From positions 287,037 to 351,036 of the forward strand of contig JAFXKZ010000001.1 in the NCBI GenBank assembly GCA_017531445.1: DNA of 64,000 nt. The letters are read 5' to 3'. The notes beneath the pieces are model-generated. The model worked only from the letters and a program-made list of their open reading frames with translations. It was not told the DNA's origin and ran no database searches. Position 1 is the stretch's first letter; each line of letters opens with the position of its first letter. Shown piece by piece: positions 28,218-37,345 of this stretch. Source of the stretch: Kiritimatiellia bacterium (lineage in GTDB: Bacteria > Verrucomicrobiota > Kiritimatiellia > RFP12 > DVOR01). The translations under genes were made by a program, and so were the position numbers.

Positions 28218-28490
28218 ATGGAAGGAAGTTATGAGGCGCAGGTGCTTCGTGAGCGGCTGGCAAAGTTGCAGCGGTTAATGAAGCAGGATTATCGCGACGT
28301 GTTTAAGTCGCGATGCATGGCGATGGCTGACTTGTGCAAAGAGATGGTGGCGCAGTTAGAATTGAACGGCGATTGGAGTGAAGGGTGGGAAGCCTTTCAT
28401 GCGCTCACGGAGTGTGCTACGACGTTCGTGGAGACGGATATTCCGCTCTACAATGTGCTCCGGGAGGAAGCGCGGGAAGTGGAGCATTAA
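28218..28490 (+). CDS. Hypothetical helical protein
   Basis: A 90-residue acidic helical protein starting MEGSYEAQVLRERLAKLQRL, 2 nt after the helicase stop. Its N-terminus resembles that of the next small protein (MEEAYEDMMIRVRFAKLRRL), indicating partial duplication. No family recognised. Confidence 0.55.
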   Translation: MEGSYEAQVLRERLAKLQRLMKQDYRDVFKSRCMAMADLCKEMVAQLELNGDWSEGWEAFHALTECATTFVETDIPLYNVLREEAREVEH

Positions 28491-28514
28491 GGAGCGAACA
28501 GAAAGAGGTGACAA

Positions 28515-28664
28515 ATGGAAGAAGCGTATGAAGACATGATGATTCGCGTGCGGTTTGCGAAGCTACGGCGGTTGATGGAGCGTGATGCCGTGGACGCGGG
28601 AAGAGCTCCTGCGCAGAAGAACGAGTTGAAAGAACAGAAAGAGAAAGGAAAAAACGATGAATGA
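28515..28664 (+). CDS. Small charged protein, partial paralogue of its neighbour
   Basis: A 49-residue protein from ATG 28515 (after GAAAGAGGTGACAA) to TGA 28662-28664, overlapping the next gene by 8 nt. The first 24 residues align with the start of the 28218 protein (Y-E, R-R-AKL-RLM-D). The rest is a lysine/glutamate-rich tail. Function unknown. Confidence 0.5.
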   Translation: MEEAYEDMMIRVRFAKLRRLMERDAVDAGRAPAQKNELKEQKEKGKNDE

Positions 28665-28959
28665 TGATTCGCAGAAGCGGTTTGAAGAGCGTGACATGAC
28701 CGGTGCGCTCTTCGCAAATGAATACAAGGATGAGCACGATCACAAGCAGCCGAGTGCGCGTGGCACGGTGATGATTGGTGGCAAGAAGTATCATGTGGCG
28801 GCATGGACGCGATTCAACACTATGACTGGAAAGAAGTACCTCAGCCTCAAGTTCGAGGATTACGAAACGTGGGCCAAGGAGCGTGAAGCGGCAAGGGGAC
28901 AGAAGCCGGTGCCTGCGAGCGTAAAAGATGTTGGTGACGACGAAGACTTACCGTTTTAA
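28657..28959 (+). CDS. Single-stranded DNA-binding-like protein
   Basis: A 100-residue protein with a central beta-rich core (GTVMIGGKKYHVAAWTRFNT) and an acidic C-terminus ending DDEDLPF, like the SSB tip (DDDIPF) that recruits partner proteins. Length is shorter than bacterial SSB (about 170), but the position beside the helicase fits. The core is not diagnostic, so the call rests mainly on the tail and context. Confidence 0.55.
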   Translation: MNDDSQKRFEERDMTGALFANEYKDEHDHKQPSARGTVMIGGKKYHVAAWTRFNTMTGKKYLSLKFEDYETWAKEREAARGQKPVPASVKDVGDDEDLPF

Positions 28960-28968
28960 GGAGGTGTT

Positions 28969-29325
28969 ATGACGATATTCGATACCCTCAATCGAGAGAA
29001 AGAAGTAGATCAACAGCAAGCCTTCTTCAAACTCTGTAACGAACACATCGACCATGCTAGGAGCAAGCACCCGGAGTTTGCTTTTGGCGTTTCTGTCGAA
29101 ACCATGGAAACGCTCAGGACGCTTGCCGAACTTTATCGTAAAGAGTGCGCACGCCCTTGGGCAGATGTGCAGATGGTGCTCTTTAGCGAAATATACGAAT
29201 TTCTCGAAGCACTCAAAAGTGGAAATCTGCAACGTGCACTCGAAGAAGGCGCGGATGTGATGGCTGTCATTTACCGTGCGACACATGGTGACATTATTGC
29301 ACCCAAGAAAGAAGGTGACGCATGA
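28969..29325 (+). CDS. MazG-like nucleotide pyrophosphohydrolase
   Basis: A 118-residue all-helical protein with SEIYEFLEALKSGNLQRALE followed by EGADVMAVIYRA. This ExxE...ExxD arrangement is the Mg2+-binding signature of the MazG/all-alpha NTP pyrophosphatase superfamily, which hydrolyses (d)NTPs to NMP and PPi. AAGGAGG precedes the ATG. Phage members may adjust nucleotide pools or alarmones during replication. The stop overlaps the next start (ATGA). Confidence 0.7.
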   Translation: MTIFDTLNREKEVDQQQAFFKLCNEHIDHARSKHPEFAFGVSVETMETLRTLAELYRKECARPWADVQMVLFSEIYEFLEALKSGNLQRALEEGADVMAVIYRATHGDIIAPKKEGDA

Positions 29326-29612
29326 CTCTTTGGCAACGTCGATTCTTCAGGCGACTGCAACCTGATCGCGCCAGTAATTCCGAACTCGTGCAGATGCAAA
29401 TTGGCAGCCTGACGCAGGAGCAAATGACAGCCGTCTGCCAAGTTGTTCAACGCGTCATTGACGGACGCGTTGCAATCTTGGCAGACAGTACAACACTTCC
29501 GACAGAGATTATCCACGAAATGCGCGGTGGCATTTCAGCGCTTACCGAGTTTTCGCGTGGACTCTACAACTACTGGCAAGACTGCCGAGCGGAAGGCGGC
29601 GCAGATGCGTGA
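29322..29612 (+). CDS. Hypothetical protein upstream of terL
   Basis: A 96-residue helical protein, MTLWQRRFFRRLQPDRASNS, coupled by ATGA to the MazG-like gene and overlapping terL by 8 nt. Position just before terL would suit a small terminase subunit, but no DNA-binding motif is obvious. No family recognised. Confidence 0.55.
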   Translation: MTLWQRRFFRRLQPDRASNSELVQMQIGSLTQEQMTAVCQVVQRVIDGRVAILADSTTLPTEIIHEMRGGISALTEFSRGLYNYWQDCRAEGGADA

Positions 29613-31635
29613 CGCACAACTGGGCGACGTCGATCAAGCCGTCGCAGAGGCTTTCGCTAAGCACAAGCACCTAAGCGTTAAGGACGCGCACAAGCAATTG
29701 AGTCAAGCCATTGAATACATGGCCAACCTCCGGAGAAACAATGCCCATGCTAATGGCTACGAACCGCCAATCTGGTTCGTAGCCAGTGCGCTCCTGCGCG
29801 ACTGCCCGATTACAGATGGGATGCGCGAACGCGTGCGGGCGCAATGCGGACTAGGATGGGACGCGTTTCAGATGGCCATGTGCAAGGCGTGCGGGTTCGA
29901 GCGGCCTGTTGACGAAATCCTCATTCTGGGGGCCAACAGAAGTGGGAAGACTGACTGGGCGAGTAAGCTCATGGTCAACGAAGCCCTACGAGCAGACGAC
30001 CGCTGCCTCATCATTGGGGCGCAAACACGCGAAACCAGCAAGCGCACGCAACAAGACCGCGTGTGGCACTATTTGCCCACCGACACCAAGGCAAAAAACG
30101 GTACGCGCGACAACATCTTCTACCTCAACTACAAAATTCAGACGGGGTTTACCTTCAACAAATTCACGCTTGAAAACCGTAGCAACGTGGCATTCACCTC
30201 GTACGAGCAGAATGTGGACGCTATTATGGAAGGCCCCGCCTTCCACAAGGGATGGTTTGATGAAGAGTTTCCAAAAGTGTGGCTTGATGCACTGCGATTC
30301 CGTTTGGCCAGCACGCGCGGACAACTCATTGGCACATTTACGCCTGTAAGCGGTTATACGCCGGTGGTGGCCGACTTCCTCGAAGGCATGGTGGTAACTC
30401 GCTGGACGACGGCCTACCTACTGCCGAAAGATGGACTACCTGCACTGCCAGGGGCGCAGTTAGGTTTAAGCGACCAAGAGTACGACCAGCTATGCAAGTT
30501 CTACAACAACGACTCGCCAATCTGTGCTGCGCCCGACAGTCGCCCAGAAGACTGCTTTAAGTGGCTTGAGACTGAGCCTTTCTCTGAACCCGAAAACGTG
30601 GCACCCGGGCGCGTGTTCGAAAAGATGCCGCGCGTGGCCCGCAAGCGAGATGGAAGTGCGGCCATTCTCTGGTTTTTAGGACGTGACAACCCTTACGGAA
30701 GTCCTGGTCGCGTAATTGAGAAGGCAATGGGCAATCTCAAGGCAGAAGAGACGATTCGGCGACGCGTCTATGGCATGGCCACCAAAACTAAACGCAGCCG
30801 ATTTCCTACCTTCAACCGCTCAATCCACATTGTACCAGACAAGGCGATACCAAGCGTCATGGCGCGCACAATGGTATGCGATCCGGCGCCCGAGCGTAAT
30901 TGGTTTTTTCTGTGGATGGGTGTGGACGCTAAGGGAGACGTGTACGTCTACCGCGAGTGGCCTGGTTCGTACGCTATCCCTGGCGTTGGCGTGCCTGGGC
31001 CATGGGCCGAGATCTCCAGAAAACGCAATAGCGTTAATGATGGCGACCGAGGGCCTGCGCAGGAGAAGTTTGGCTTTAGTCTCGAACGCTACAAAGCAGA
31101 ATGGGCAAGACTGGAAGCATGGGACGATGCTGCCGAATGGGTTGCACAAGACTGCTGCCGCTATCCGTCCTCGAGCGAAATTGCGGAATGGTCGGCGGTG
31201 AATGGAACAAGAGAGCCACTACGACGGCGTGTGATTGATGCACGTGCGAGCAGCCAGAGCAAAATTACCATGGGCGAAGACAAGAGCCTCTTCGACTTCT
31301 GCCTGGAATTAAGTGACGACTTCGTTCAGGCAAGCGGAAGCAGAATCGGCGCAGGTGAAGAACTTATTAACAGCCTACTTAATCCAGCTCCCGGCGGGAG
31401 GAAGTTGTTCGTGGCAGAGAGTTGCCGCAACACCATCTTTGCACTCCAAAACATGACCGGTGCGGACGGCCAAAAGGGCGCGTGCAAAGAACCGATTGAT
31501 TGTCTGAGATATGGACTCGAGAGCGGGATGCTTGACGATGTTCCGGACGAGACCGACGATGCAAGCGGAGAGACACCAGCAACTCGCACATTCACCCAAG
31601 AGCGTACGATAGAGTTGGACTACACAGACGATTAA
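29605..31635 (+). CDS. terL: Terminase large subunit
   Basis: The 676-residue motor packages phage DNA into the prohead. The ATPase domain has Walker A LGANRSGKT (near residues 108-116) and Walker B KGWFDEEFP (near 215). The RNase H-like nuclease domain includes MVCDPAPE (near 422) and a late acidic/CLRYGLESG block. The frame extends to 29443, but the ATG at 29605 leaves a short 8-nt overlap with the previous gene and fits the family. It is unusually far from the capsid and portal genes (over 20 kb). Confidence 0.88.
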   Translation: MRDAQLGDVDQAVAEAFAKHKHLSVKDAHKQLSQAIEYMANLRRNNAHANGYEPPIWFVASALLRDCPITDGMRERVRAQCGLGWDAFQMAMCKACGFERPVDEILILGANRSGKTDWASKLMVNEALRADDRCLIIGAQTRETSKRTQQDRVWHYLPTDTKAKNGTRDNIFYLNYKIQTGFTFNKFTLENRSNVAFTSYEQNVDAIMEGPAFHKGWFDEEFPKVWLDALRFRLASTRGQLIGTFTPVSGYTPVVADFLEGMVVTRWTTAYLLPKDGLPALPGAQLGLSDQEYDQLCKFYNNDSPICAAPDSRPEDCFKWLETEPFSEPENVAPGRVFEKMPRVARKRDGSAAILWFLGRDNPYGSPGRVIEKAMGNLKAEETIRRRVYGMATKTKRSRFPTFNRSIHIVPDKAIPSVMARTMVCDPAPERNWFFLWMGVDAKGDVYVYREWPGSYAIPGVGVPGPWAEISRKRNSVNDGDRGPAQEKFGFSLERYKAEWARLEAWDDAAEWVAQDCCRYPSSSEIAEWSAVNGTREPLRRRVIDARASSQSKITMGEDKSLFDFCLELSDDFVQASGSRIGAGEELINSLLNPAPGGRKLFVAESCRNTIFALQNMTGADGQKGACKEPIDCLRYGLESGMLDDVPDETDDASGETPATRTFTQERTIELDYTDD

Positions 31636-31664
31636 GCCGAAGTGAGATCTCACTTCGGCTTAAT
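31631..31664. terminator. 34-bp perfect palindrome between terL and a convergent gene
   Basis: ATTAAGCCGAAGTGAGA (31631-31647) is followed directly by its exact reverse complement, and it contains the terL stop. The opposing gene ends at 31669. A bidirectional terminator is likely. Confidence 0.85.
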
Positions 31665-31668
31665 GAGT

Positions 31669-32076
31669 TTACATAATTGCGGGCGCCTTACCCTCGCCCC
31701 AATTCATCTTTGACGGTGGATGGATCTCGTGCCATTCACCACGACCATCAGGTTCGTACCACTTGCCACGAATCCACTTCATCTTGACGCGGCCACGCTT
31801 CGTGTGCACGCCGTCGCGCGCGTCCGAACACCGATCTCCATCAATCGCCATCATCTCCGGATGGCGTTGGCGAAGGTCGCGCATGAGTTCCTCGTCCTGG
31901 GAATAATTACCACCAAACCTGCGAACGAGTTGTGCATCAAGCACCTTGGGCAAAGCGCCAACCTGACCACCTTCTGACACCTTGCGTCCAGACGCTTCGC
32001 GGGCAGCTTTCAACTTTAAGCCGTATCGCGAGCCTTCGGTTATTGCGTCTTGAATCTTCCGTGCGTATTCCGACAT
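31669..32076 (-). CDS. Hypothetical protein on the opposite strand (possible moron)
   Basis: A 135-residue basic protein, the only leftward gene inside the prophage. The frame is open to 32232, but ATG 32074-32076 (MSEYARKIQDAITEG) has GGAAAGGATGG upstream. The centre contains FGGNYSQDEELMRDLRQRHP; the end is tryptophan-rich (KWIRGKWYEPDGRGEWHEI). An isolated convergent gene with its own control suits a moron or lysogeny gene, but no family was recognised. Confidence 0.55.
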   Translation of the reverse strand: MSEYARKIQDAITEGSRYGLKLKAAREASGRKVSEGGQVGALPKVLDAQLVRRFGGNYSQDEELMRDLRQRHPEMMAIDGDRCSDARDGVHTKRGRVKMKWIRGKWYEPDGRGEWHEIHPPSKMNWGEGKAPAIM

Positions 32077-32161
32077 CTGCCATCCTTTCCAGTGTTTCGA
32101 CAGCATTAAAACACACCGGCAGCTTTCACGCGCGCACGCGATGTTGCCGAAAGCCAATTTA

Positions 32162-32177
32162 CTGTAGACATCTACAG
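32162..32177. promoter_or_regulatory. Late-block site 1 (GTAGACATCTAC family)
   Basis: CTGTAGACATCTACAG, a near-perfect palindrome in the divergent spacer between the leftward gene and the lysis cassette. The same 12-bp core occurs at 43036-43047 and 51219-51230, each upstream of a late gene block. Confidence 0.65.
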
Positions 32178-32271
32178 AAAGAGTCTGAAACCAACTGCTG
32201 TAGCCCACATTTAGAGCGTGAAAATGTGACACACTACAGACAGTGCCAGAGGCACGGAAAGGATTTTAACC

Positions 32272-32445
32272 ATGAAGAAACCTACGCTAAAGGGATGGAT
32301 GGCGATTGTTGGGGCCGTTTTGGCGGCGATTTTGGCAGTGATTGCCGCACTCAAGGACGGAGATTTCTCCGCAGAGGAAGCGCAGCAGGTCTCCGGCAAG
32401 ATCGGTGAAGCGGTGGAAGTGATTCAGACTGAGACTGCCGAATGA
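32272..32445 (+). CDS. Holin-like small membrane protein
   Basis: A 57-residue protein with one hydrophobic helix (WMAIVGAVLAAILAVIAAL) after a short basic start and then a polar amphipathic tail (SAEEAQQVSGKIGEAVEVIQ). ACGGAAAGGATTTTAACC precedes the ATG. Size, topology and position directly before the spanin genes suggest a holin, but the call is contextual. Confidence 0.5.
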   Translation: MKKPTLKGWMAIVGAVLAAILAVIAALKDGDFSAEEAQQVSGKIGEAVEVIQTETAE

Positions 32446-32684
32446 TCGCTTGCCTCTTGATTGCGCTCGTCTGCCTGGCGCTGGCCTATCTCTGGACGAG
32501 TCACTGCCGGCACGAGCGCGAGGACGCGTATCACAGAGCGTTGCACACTAAGATTGTCGAAGCCGAAGCTGAATTGGAGAGGTGTCGCCGTGAAGATCCT
32601 GGTAATCTTGCTGAGCATAAGCGTCTGCGCGCTAAGTGGTTGTCGCTCCTTGAGGAGCATAACAGCCTCCACCGAACTCCTTAA
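32442..32684 (+). CDS. i-spanin (Rz-like)
   Basis: An 80-residue protein with an N-terminal membrane anchor (MIACLLIALVCLALAYLW) followed by a periplasmic coiled coil (KIVEAEAELERCRRED). Phage i-spanins pair with an outer-membrane lipoprotein to fuse the two membranes in the last step of lysis. Shorter than lambda Rz (153) but with the same plan. It overlaps the holin-like gene (ATGA) and the o-spanin gene. Confidence 0.7.
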   Translation: MIACLLIALVCLALAYLWTSHCRHEREDAYHRALHTKIVEAEAELERCRREDPGNLAEHKRLRAKWLSLLEEHNSLHRTP

Positions 32685-32808
32685 TGCTGGCCCACTCGTC
32701 TGTGACGATGGCTGCACCGTCACCACGTCCGAAGCGACTTATCGCTATTCCGGGCGCGTGTACGTTTTACCCGAAAAAGCCTACCACGCACTCCTACTCA
32801 CCCCATAG
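32590..32808 (+). CDS. o-spanin lipoprotein (Rz1-like), overlapping the i-spanin gene
   Basis: GTG 32590-32592, preceded by GGAGAGG, opens a 72-residue frame in another phase that overlaps the i-spanin gene by 95 nt. It starts with a lipoprotein signal, (M)KILVILLSISVCALSGC, with ALSGC as lipobox. The mature part is short. Overlapping Rz/Rz1 pairs are a known arrangement, so signal, size and overlap together make a strong case. Confidence 0.75.
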   Translation: MKILVILLSISVCALSGCRSLRSITASTELLNAGPLVCDDGCTVTTSEATYRYSGRVYVLPEKAYHALLLTP

Positions 32809-32848
32809 AAGCCAGATGCAATTCATCATTCATCATTCGTAATTCGCT

Positions 32849-33160
32849 ATGCACGATCCTATGTCACAAGCCGTCATTAAACGCGTTGTCGACGGCGACC
32901 ATTCCAACGAGGCCATTTCACAACTCCTGATTGTGATGATCCATTGCCAGCAGTCCACAACGGAGAAAACACAAGAGATTCTGCAAGCGATTGGCAAGCT
33001 GCAACAAAACTACAACAATTGCCCCGGTCGTCAGGTACTTGAGAGAGCTGCCAAGCGCGTGCACTGGAGCGTATTGATGAAGTATGGACTCTGGGTGCTC
33101 CTGGCATTATTGGCACTTTTGGGGGCGGCACTGGGCGTGTCATTGCCGTTCATCCAGTAA
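32849..33160 (+). CDS. Small C-tail membrane protein (possible antiholin or lysis factor)
   Basis: A 103-residue protein: helical soluble N-terminal two thirds (TTEKTQEILQAIGKLQQNY) and a strongly hydrophobic C-terminal helix (LWVLLALLALLGAALGV). An alternative start is ATG 32861. Position after the spanins suggests a lysis role, but it could also be a tail-assembly protein. No endolysin was recognised nearby. Confidence 0.55.
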   Translation: MHDPMSQAVIKRVVDGDHSNEAISQLLIVMIHCQQSTTEKTQEILQAIGKLQQNYNNCPGRQVLERAAKRVHWSVLMKYGLWVLLALLALLGAALGVSLPFIQ

Positions 33161-33220
33161 GTCGCGCGGGCGGGCTACCACTCAGATAAGACAGCAGTAA
33201 GCAGGAAGGATTTAGAGACC

Positions 33221-34120
33221 ATGTTAGAGACGATTGGTGCAGAGCATTTGGCGCGCAGGTGTCAGGTGGCGTTGGGTTATACCGCTGGCGTGCCACAGGG
33301 CGGGCTGTATGCCGAGCGTTTGGCGGACACGATTAATGATGCGTTGAAGATTATCTATGCGCGGGTGAAGGCGCCGCAGTTGCGGCTCTTTGAAAAGCGC
33401 ACGTTTAGGCCGCCGTGGGATGCGGTAACAGCGTGGCAGATTGGTCACGAGTGTTATTTCGATGGCAAGTATTACGTGGCGAAGGATGCAGTGAGTGGTG
33501 GCTATCCGCCGCCGCCGGAGAATCCTGAGGTATGGGTGGAGAAGCCCTTGGGAGACATGGTGAAGTTTATCGCCCTGGACCAACCGTGGGAACTGCACGA
33601 GATTGACCCTGCGGGCGTGGACCTGAAGGCGTTCGCCTTTGCCAAAGATCCGCGCATGAGTGACGCCGCGCCGATTGCCTCCTGCGCGTGGATGGGGGAT
33701 TATCCCGGTGGTGGGACGACGCGCATTCTGGTGTCGGGCGAACGTGTTCCGCCGGAGGTGTGGTGTTGCTTCCAACCCAAGACGCCGAAGATCTCGCTCG
33801 AACCGTGGCAAGCAGGCCAGACGTATTACTTTAACGACCGCGTGCTGCACAAGGGCGACACGTGGCGTTGTGTCAACGCGCAGAATGCGGGCGAACCGGG
33901 CACCGGCGACTCTGTTCGCACGCCATGGGAACGCGTGCGCATTCCCGATATGTTTACGGGCCTCATCCGCACCTATGTGCGCTCGGCTTTCATGGAAGAC
34001 GAACAAGGTCGCGCGCAGATGGAACGCCGCTTCGATCAGGAGTTGGAAGATTTGGCACACATCTGCAACGGCGACACCGGCCACGTGGATATGGCCGTGA
34101 TTGACGGTTTTGAAGACTGA
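33221..34120 (+). CDS. Virion protein with two carbohydrate-binding-like modules
   Basis: The 299-residue protein has an N-terminal helical part (RLADTINDALKIIYARVK) typical of head-tail or tail connector proteins, then two copies of a short aromatic module, AWQIGHECYFDGKYYVAKDA (near residue 70) and PWQAGQTYYFNDRVLHKGDT (near 196). These resemble family 5/12 chitin-binding repeats (AWxxxxxYxxGxxVxxxGxxY). It opens the tail block and may be an adaptor that also touches surface glycans. Confidence 0.6.
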   Translation: MLETIGAEHLARRCQVALGYTAGVPQGGLYAERLADTINDALKIIYARVKAPQLRLFEKRTFRPPWDAVTAWQIGHECYFDGKYYVAKDAVSGGYPPPPENPEVWVEKPLGDMVKFIALDQPWELHEIDPAGVDLKAFAFAKDPRMSDAAPIASCAWMGDYPGGGTTRILVSGERVPPEVWCCFQPKTPKISLEPWQAGQTYYFNDRVLHKGDTWRCVNAQNAGEPGTGDSVRTPWERVRIPDMFTGLIRTYVRSAFMEDEQGRAQMERRFDQELEDLAHICNGDTGHVDMAVIDGFED

Positions 34121-34129
34121 GGAGGCGCA

Positions 34130-37100
34130 ATGAGACGGGCGCAAGAGACAAGTGACTTTTATCCCACGCGGCGTGCGGGTGAAGCACCGCCGGAACTTGT
34201 GATTGGGGGTGGCGTTTTTAAGCCCGATCTCTCCGATACGCCCGACCTGCCCGAGAAGGGCGTCACCCTCAAGCATGTGCGCGAAACCGTGCGGGGTATT
34301 CTGTCGGCACTTAAGGGCACGGCTACGCTCGTGGCAGTGGCGGTGTCTGCAATGCTGATGGCTGAATCAATCACCGGCACAGAGGGTGAATTGCTTGAGA
34401 ATCTTCCGGGCGACAGCACGGTTTTGCTCGATGCGCACGCCGTGAAGCAGTTGCTCCAGAGCAAGGCGGACGCAGGTGAGTTGTCCAGTATTTCTGAACA
34501 ATTCACAACGCTTGAGGCGCAGCTGCCAGTGGTGCGTGCCACATTGCCGACTGCCAACAATAATGCCAATGGTTATGGCTATCGCGGCCCATTGAGTCGC
34601 CTCGGCGTCTACGGCGAAGCGGTGGTGATTCGGCGACTGGCCATTACCACGCGAGCGTCTGGAAATCTAAACACCACGGCGCCGCTCTGGGCGCGCGTGG
34701 TACGTAGTGTTGATGGCGCATGGGTGGTTTGCGCGCAGGCAAAAGAGCCGCGTCGGTGGGATGAGGTCACGCCTGGCTCCGAGCTTGCCTGGGAAATGAA
34801 GCCTGTGCCGGGCGTGCGGCCGCCTTCGGCCGATGAGTCTGTGGCGATTGTATGGGTGAATGATTCTGACGCGCCAGCTGCGCAGAGTGGCCAAGTCTCC
34901 TGGCGGACGGTCTCGGTGGCGGGCGGTCTCGAGGTCGCTCTTCCGACAGTGCCCACGACCACCTCTCCTATTAAGTCGTGGTCGCCACGGATTGTGATTG
35001 ATTTTACGGCCGTCACCAAGGCACTCACGGTCGATACCTCGCTCTCTTCGACCTCCACGAATCCCGTGCAAAATCAGGCGGTAAAGGCGTCATTGGATGG
35101 CAAGGCCTCTAAATACGAGTTTAATAGTGATAATACCATCCTTCCTTATGTGAAGGCCTATGGCACTTCAATGCACTCCTTACGAACGGTGTTTAATGCG
35201 AATAATGAGGCTGACAATTGGGCCGAAAAATTCGATAACGCGAAGTTAACCTTTGAGTGGTGGCATCAGTACGACAATGTGAAAGAAGACTCCTTCGATG
35301 TGCCGATGACGGCGTTCCGTGCGCTCGCCAATGGCGGCGGAGGGAACACCGAGGTCTGGAAAGGCAACGTGGGGTTTGGTGAGCAGGACACTTTCTTTGG
35401 CCCGCGACGGGTGGCAGATGGTGAAGGGCAGTTCCTGAACGGTTATCCACGTCTTCACAATCATGGGCAAGACATTCACGAAGTCTCTGGTTTCAGCCGT
35501 GACTCGCGCGACGATGAAACTGTTTGGAGTCACCGCTTACTGCTGCCGTGGGACTTAGCAAAGGCCAACGACACCTCCTATCTCATGGCGGGTGTGGTGT
35601 GGGAGTCTACGCGCCTCGGCGTGAATACTCGATTTGTTCAACCCCTCTTGCCTACGAACACCCCCGAAGCGACGACGGCGCTCGGCTTGCCATACGCGCT
35701 CCCGTGCTTTGAGAACTCGCCTATCTTTTGGAATGGTCATCTAATCTTTGACGACGGCTCTGGCGTTAAGCAGATTACCCTCCCGTGGAGCGCTGTTAAT
35801 GCTAACACGACGGCTAAAATTCCAATCATTCGTAGCGAGTTTCGTAGCAAGTCGTCGCAGTTGAGCATTCAGGATGACGATAGACGAGAGCTTGTAATCT
35901 ATTCTGACGGCTCTGGTGGCTACGTTCACACGAAAGAGATGGGGAGTTCTACGCCGAAAGCGTTCAATTTTGTCACACAGGGACTGTTAAATCGTATTAG
36001 CAGTCTTGAGCAGGGCGCAGATGCCAAGCAGGATAAACTCACAGCTGGCGCAAATGTCACGCTTGCTGAAGATGGCACGATTAGTGTCACTTGTCCGAGC
36101 GCAGACACTGGCTGGGTGTCGCCGGGCGATTGGACGCTCTCTGTGACGCCCGCTGAAGTATCTACGCTCGTTTCGGCAGAAACAGTGGTGTGGACCAACG
36201 CGGTGCAGCAGGTCATTGGCACCGCCACCACGTCTACCACTTCTTCTGCCCCGAAGATGGTTGCACTGGAGATGCTCGATGTGTCGCAGCCGCCGCCGGA
36301 AGTGACCTTTGTCTGCGATGGGGCAACGCTGACGCGCAGTGAGAACGCGCAGAGCGCGCTCGTTTCGGCAGAGACCGAAGGGCTCTATCGCCTCAGTGCC
36401 ACGGATGACTCCGGGCGCGTGCGCTCGGCCTATCTCTCTCTGCGCGCACCGGAGGTCTCCACAAAGCTCGAGGAGATCTATCTGGCCGACGTGCCCGGCA
36501 CGGCGCGCGCTGCTGTCAATGACGCCCTGCTTGCGGCCTTGCAGACGCGTGATACGTCAACCACGGTGCAGAGTGGCATTACCGCCGCCGTGGCCACTGG
36601 CGACCAGTGCTTTGACGCTTCCGGCGCACCTCTTGCCTCTGCACCCTTGGCCCCGAAATTCTTCTGCTGTGTGGAGCCCTCTCGATCGTGGGGCCCTGAT
36701 GCTGTGGCCGTCGCCCCGCACTTCGCCGTGACCGCCGCACACTGGAAGCCGCCGCAGGCGAAAACCGCCACCTTCCGCACGCCCGAGGGCGTGAGTGCAA
36801 CCGTCTCGGGCTCCTGGGGTATCTCGCTCGTGGAGTGGGCGCAGCAGCGCGGATACGCCGCCGCGGAAATCCGCGATGCCAATTTGGGCGACATCTGGGT
36901 GTGGCAATTTGATACCGGCACCATTCCCGATGCGTGCATCCCTTACGTGCTCGATCGCTCCGGATGGGAGCATTACTACCACGGAGACCTCTCCGGAATT
37001 GCCTGCTACGCCATCACGCAGAATGGATATCTCTCCTTTGGGCAGTTGCTCCGCCCCGATGCCGGAGCCTATTCCATCGGCCTCTTCTCGCCGCGCTACA

Positions 37101-37330
37101 CCCGCGCCGATCTCTTGGCGACGCTTTCGCCTCCGGCGTGTGCGCGTATCTATGGCGGCGACTCGGGCCGACCAGTCATGATGATCCATGAGGGTGAACC
37201 GGTGCTGCTCTCCACCTTCCGGACCGCCGGCAGCGGACCATCCCTGCTGAAAGCCTGCGAAATTCTCGACGATTTGATCAAGACGCGCTCCGGTGGCACC
37301 GAGTCGCTCAAGCGTATCAGTGCGCCTTAA
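34130..37330 (+). CDS. Tail fibre-like protein with C-terminal trypsin-like serine protease domain
   Basis: The 1,066-residue protein has a tail-protein-like N-terminal part, a helical linker, and beta-rich central domains (repeated Ser/Thr-rich strands and LISSLEQGADAKQDKLTAG-type phage linkers). The last 220 residues match the chymotrypsin fold: H871 in VTAAHWK, D921 in NLGDIWVWQF, S1012 in YGGDSGRPV. The spacings (50 and 91 residues) are close to chymotrypsin's 45 and 93. All three catalytic residues are present, so an active protease on the tail tip, or self-cleavage of the fibre, is plausible. Confidence 0.75.
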   Translation: MRRAQETSDFYPTRRAGEAPPELVIGGGVFKPDLSDTPDLPEKGVTLKHVRETVRGILSALKGTATLVAVAVSAMLMAESITGTEGELLENLPGDSTVLLDAHAVKQLLQSKADAGELSSISEQFTTLEAQLPVVRATLPTANNNANGYGYRGPLSRLGVYGEAVVIRRLAITTRASGNLNTTAPLWARVVRSVDGAWVVCAQAKEPRRWDEVTPGSELAWEMKPVPGVRPPSADESVAIVWVNDSDAPAAQSGQVSWRTVSVAGGLEVALPTVPTTTSPIKSWSPRIVIDFTAVTKALTVDTSLSSTSTNPVQNQAVKASLDGKASKYEFNSDNTILPYVKAYGTSMHSLRTVFNANNEADNWAEKFDNAKLTFEWWHQYDNVKEDSFDVPMTAFRALANGGGGNTEVWKGNVGFGEQDTFFGPRRVADGEGQFLNGYPRLHNHGQDIHEVSGFSRDSRDDETVWSHRLLLPWDLAKANDTSYLMAGVVWESTRLGVNTRFVQPLLPTNTPEATTALGLPYALPCFENSPIFWNGHLIFDDGSGVKQITLPWSAVNANTTAKIPIIRSEFRSKSSQLSIQDDDRRELVIYSDGSGGYVHTKEMGSSTPKAFNFVTQGLLNRISSLEQGADAKQDKLTAGANVTLAEDGTISVTCPSADTGWVSPGDWTLSVTPAEVSTLVSAETVVWTNAVQQVIGTATTSTTSSAPKMVALEMLDVSQPPPEVTFVCDGATLTRSENAQSALVSAETEGLYRLSATDDSGRVRSAYLSLRAPEVSTKLEEIYLADVPGTARAAVNDALLAALQTRDTSTTVQSGITAAVATGDQCFDASGAPLASAPLAPKFFCCVEPSRSWGPDAVAVAPHFAVTAAHWKPPQAKTATFRTPEGVSATVSGSWGISLVEWAQQRGYAAAEIRDANLGDIWVWQFDTGTIPDACIPYVLDRSGWEHYYHGDLSGIACYAITQNGYLSFGQLLRPDAGAYSIGLFSPRYTRADLLATLSPPACARIYGGDSGRPVMMIHEGEPVLLSTFRTAGSGPSLLKACEILDDLIKTRSGGTESLKRISAP

Positions 37331-37345
37331 TTGAAAGGAAATTGT

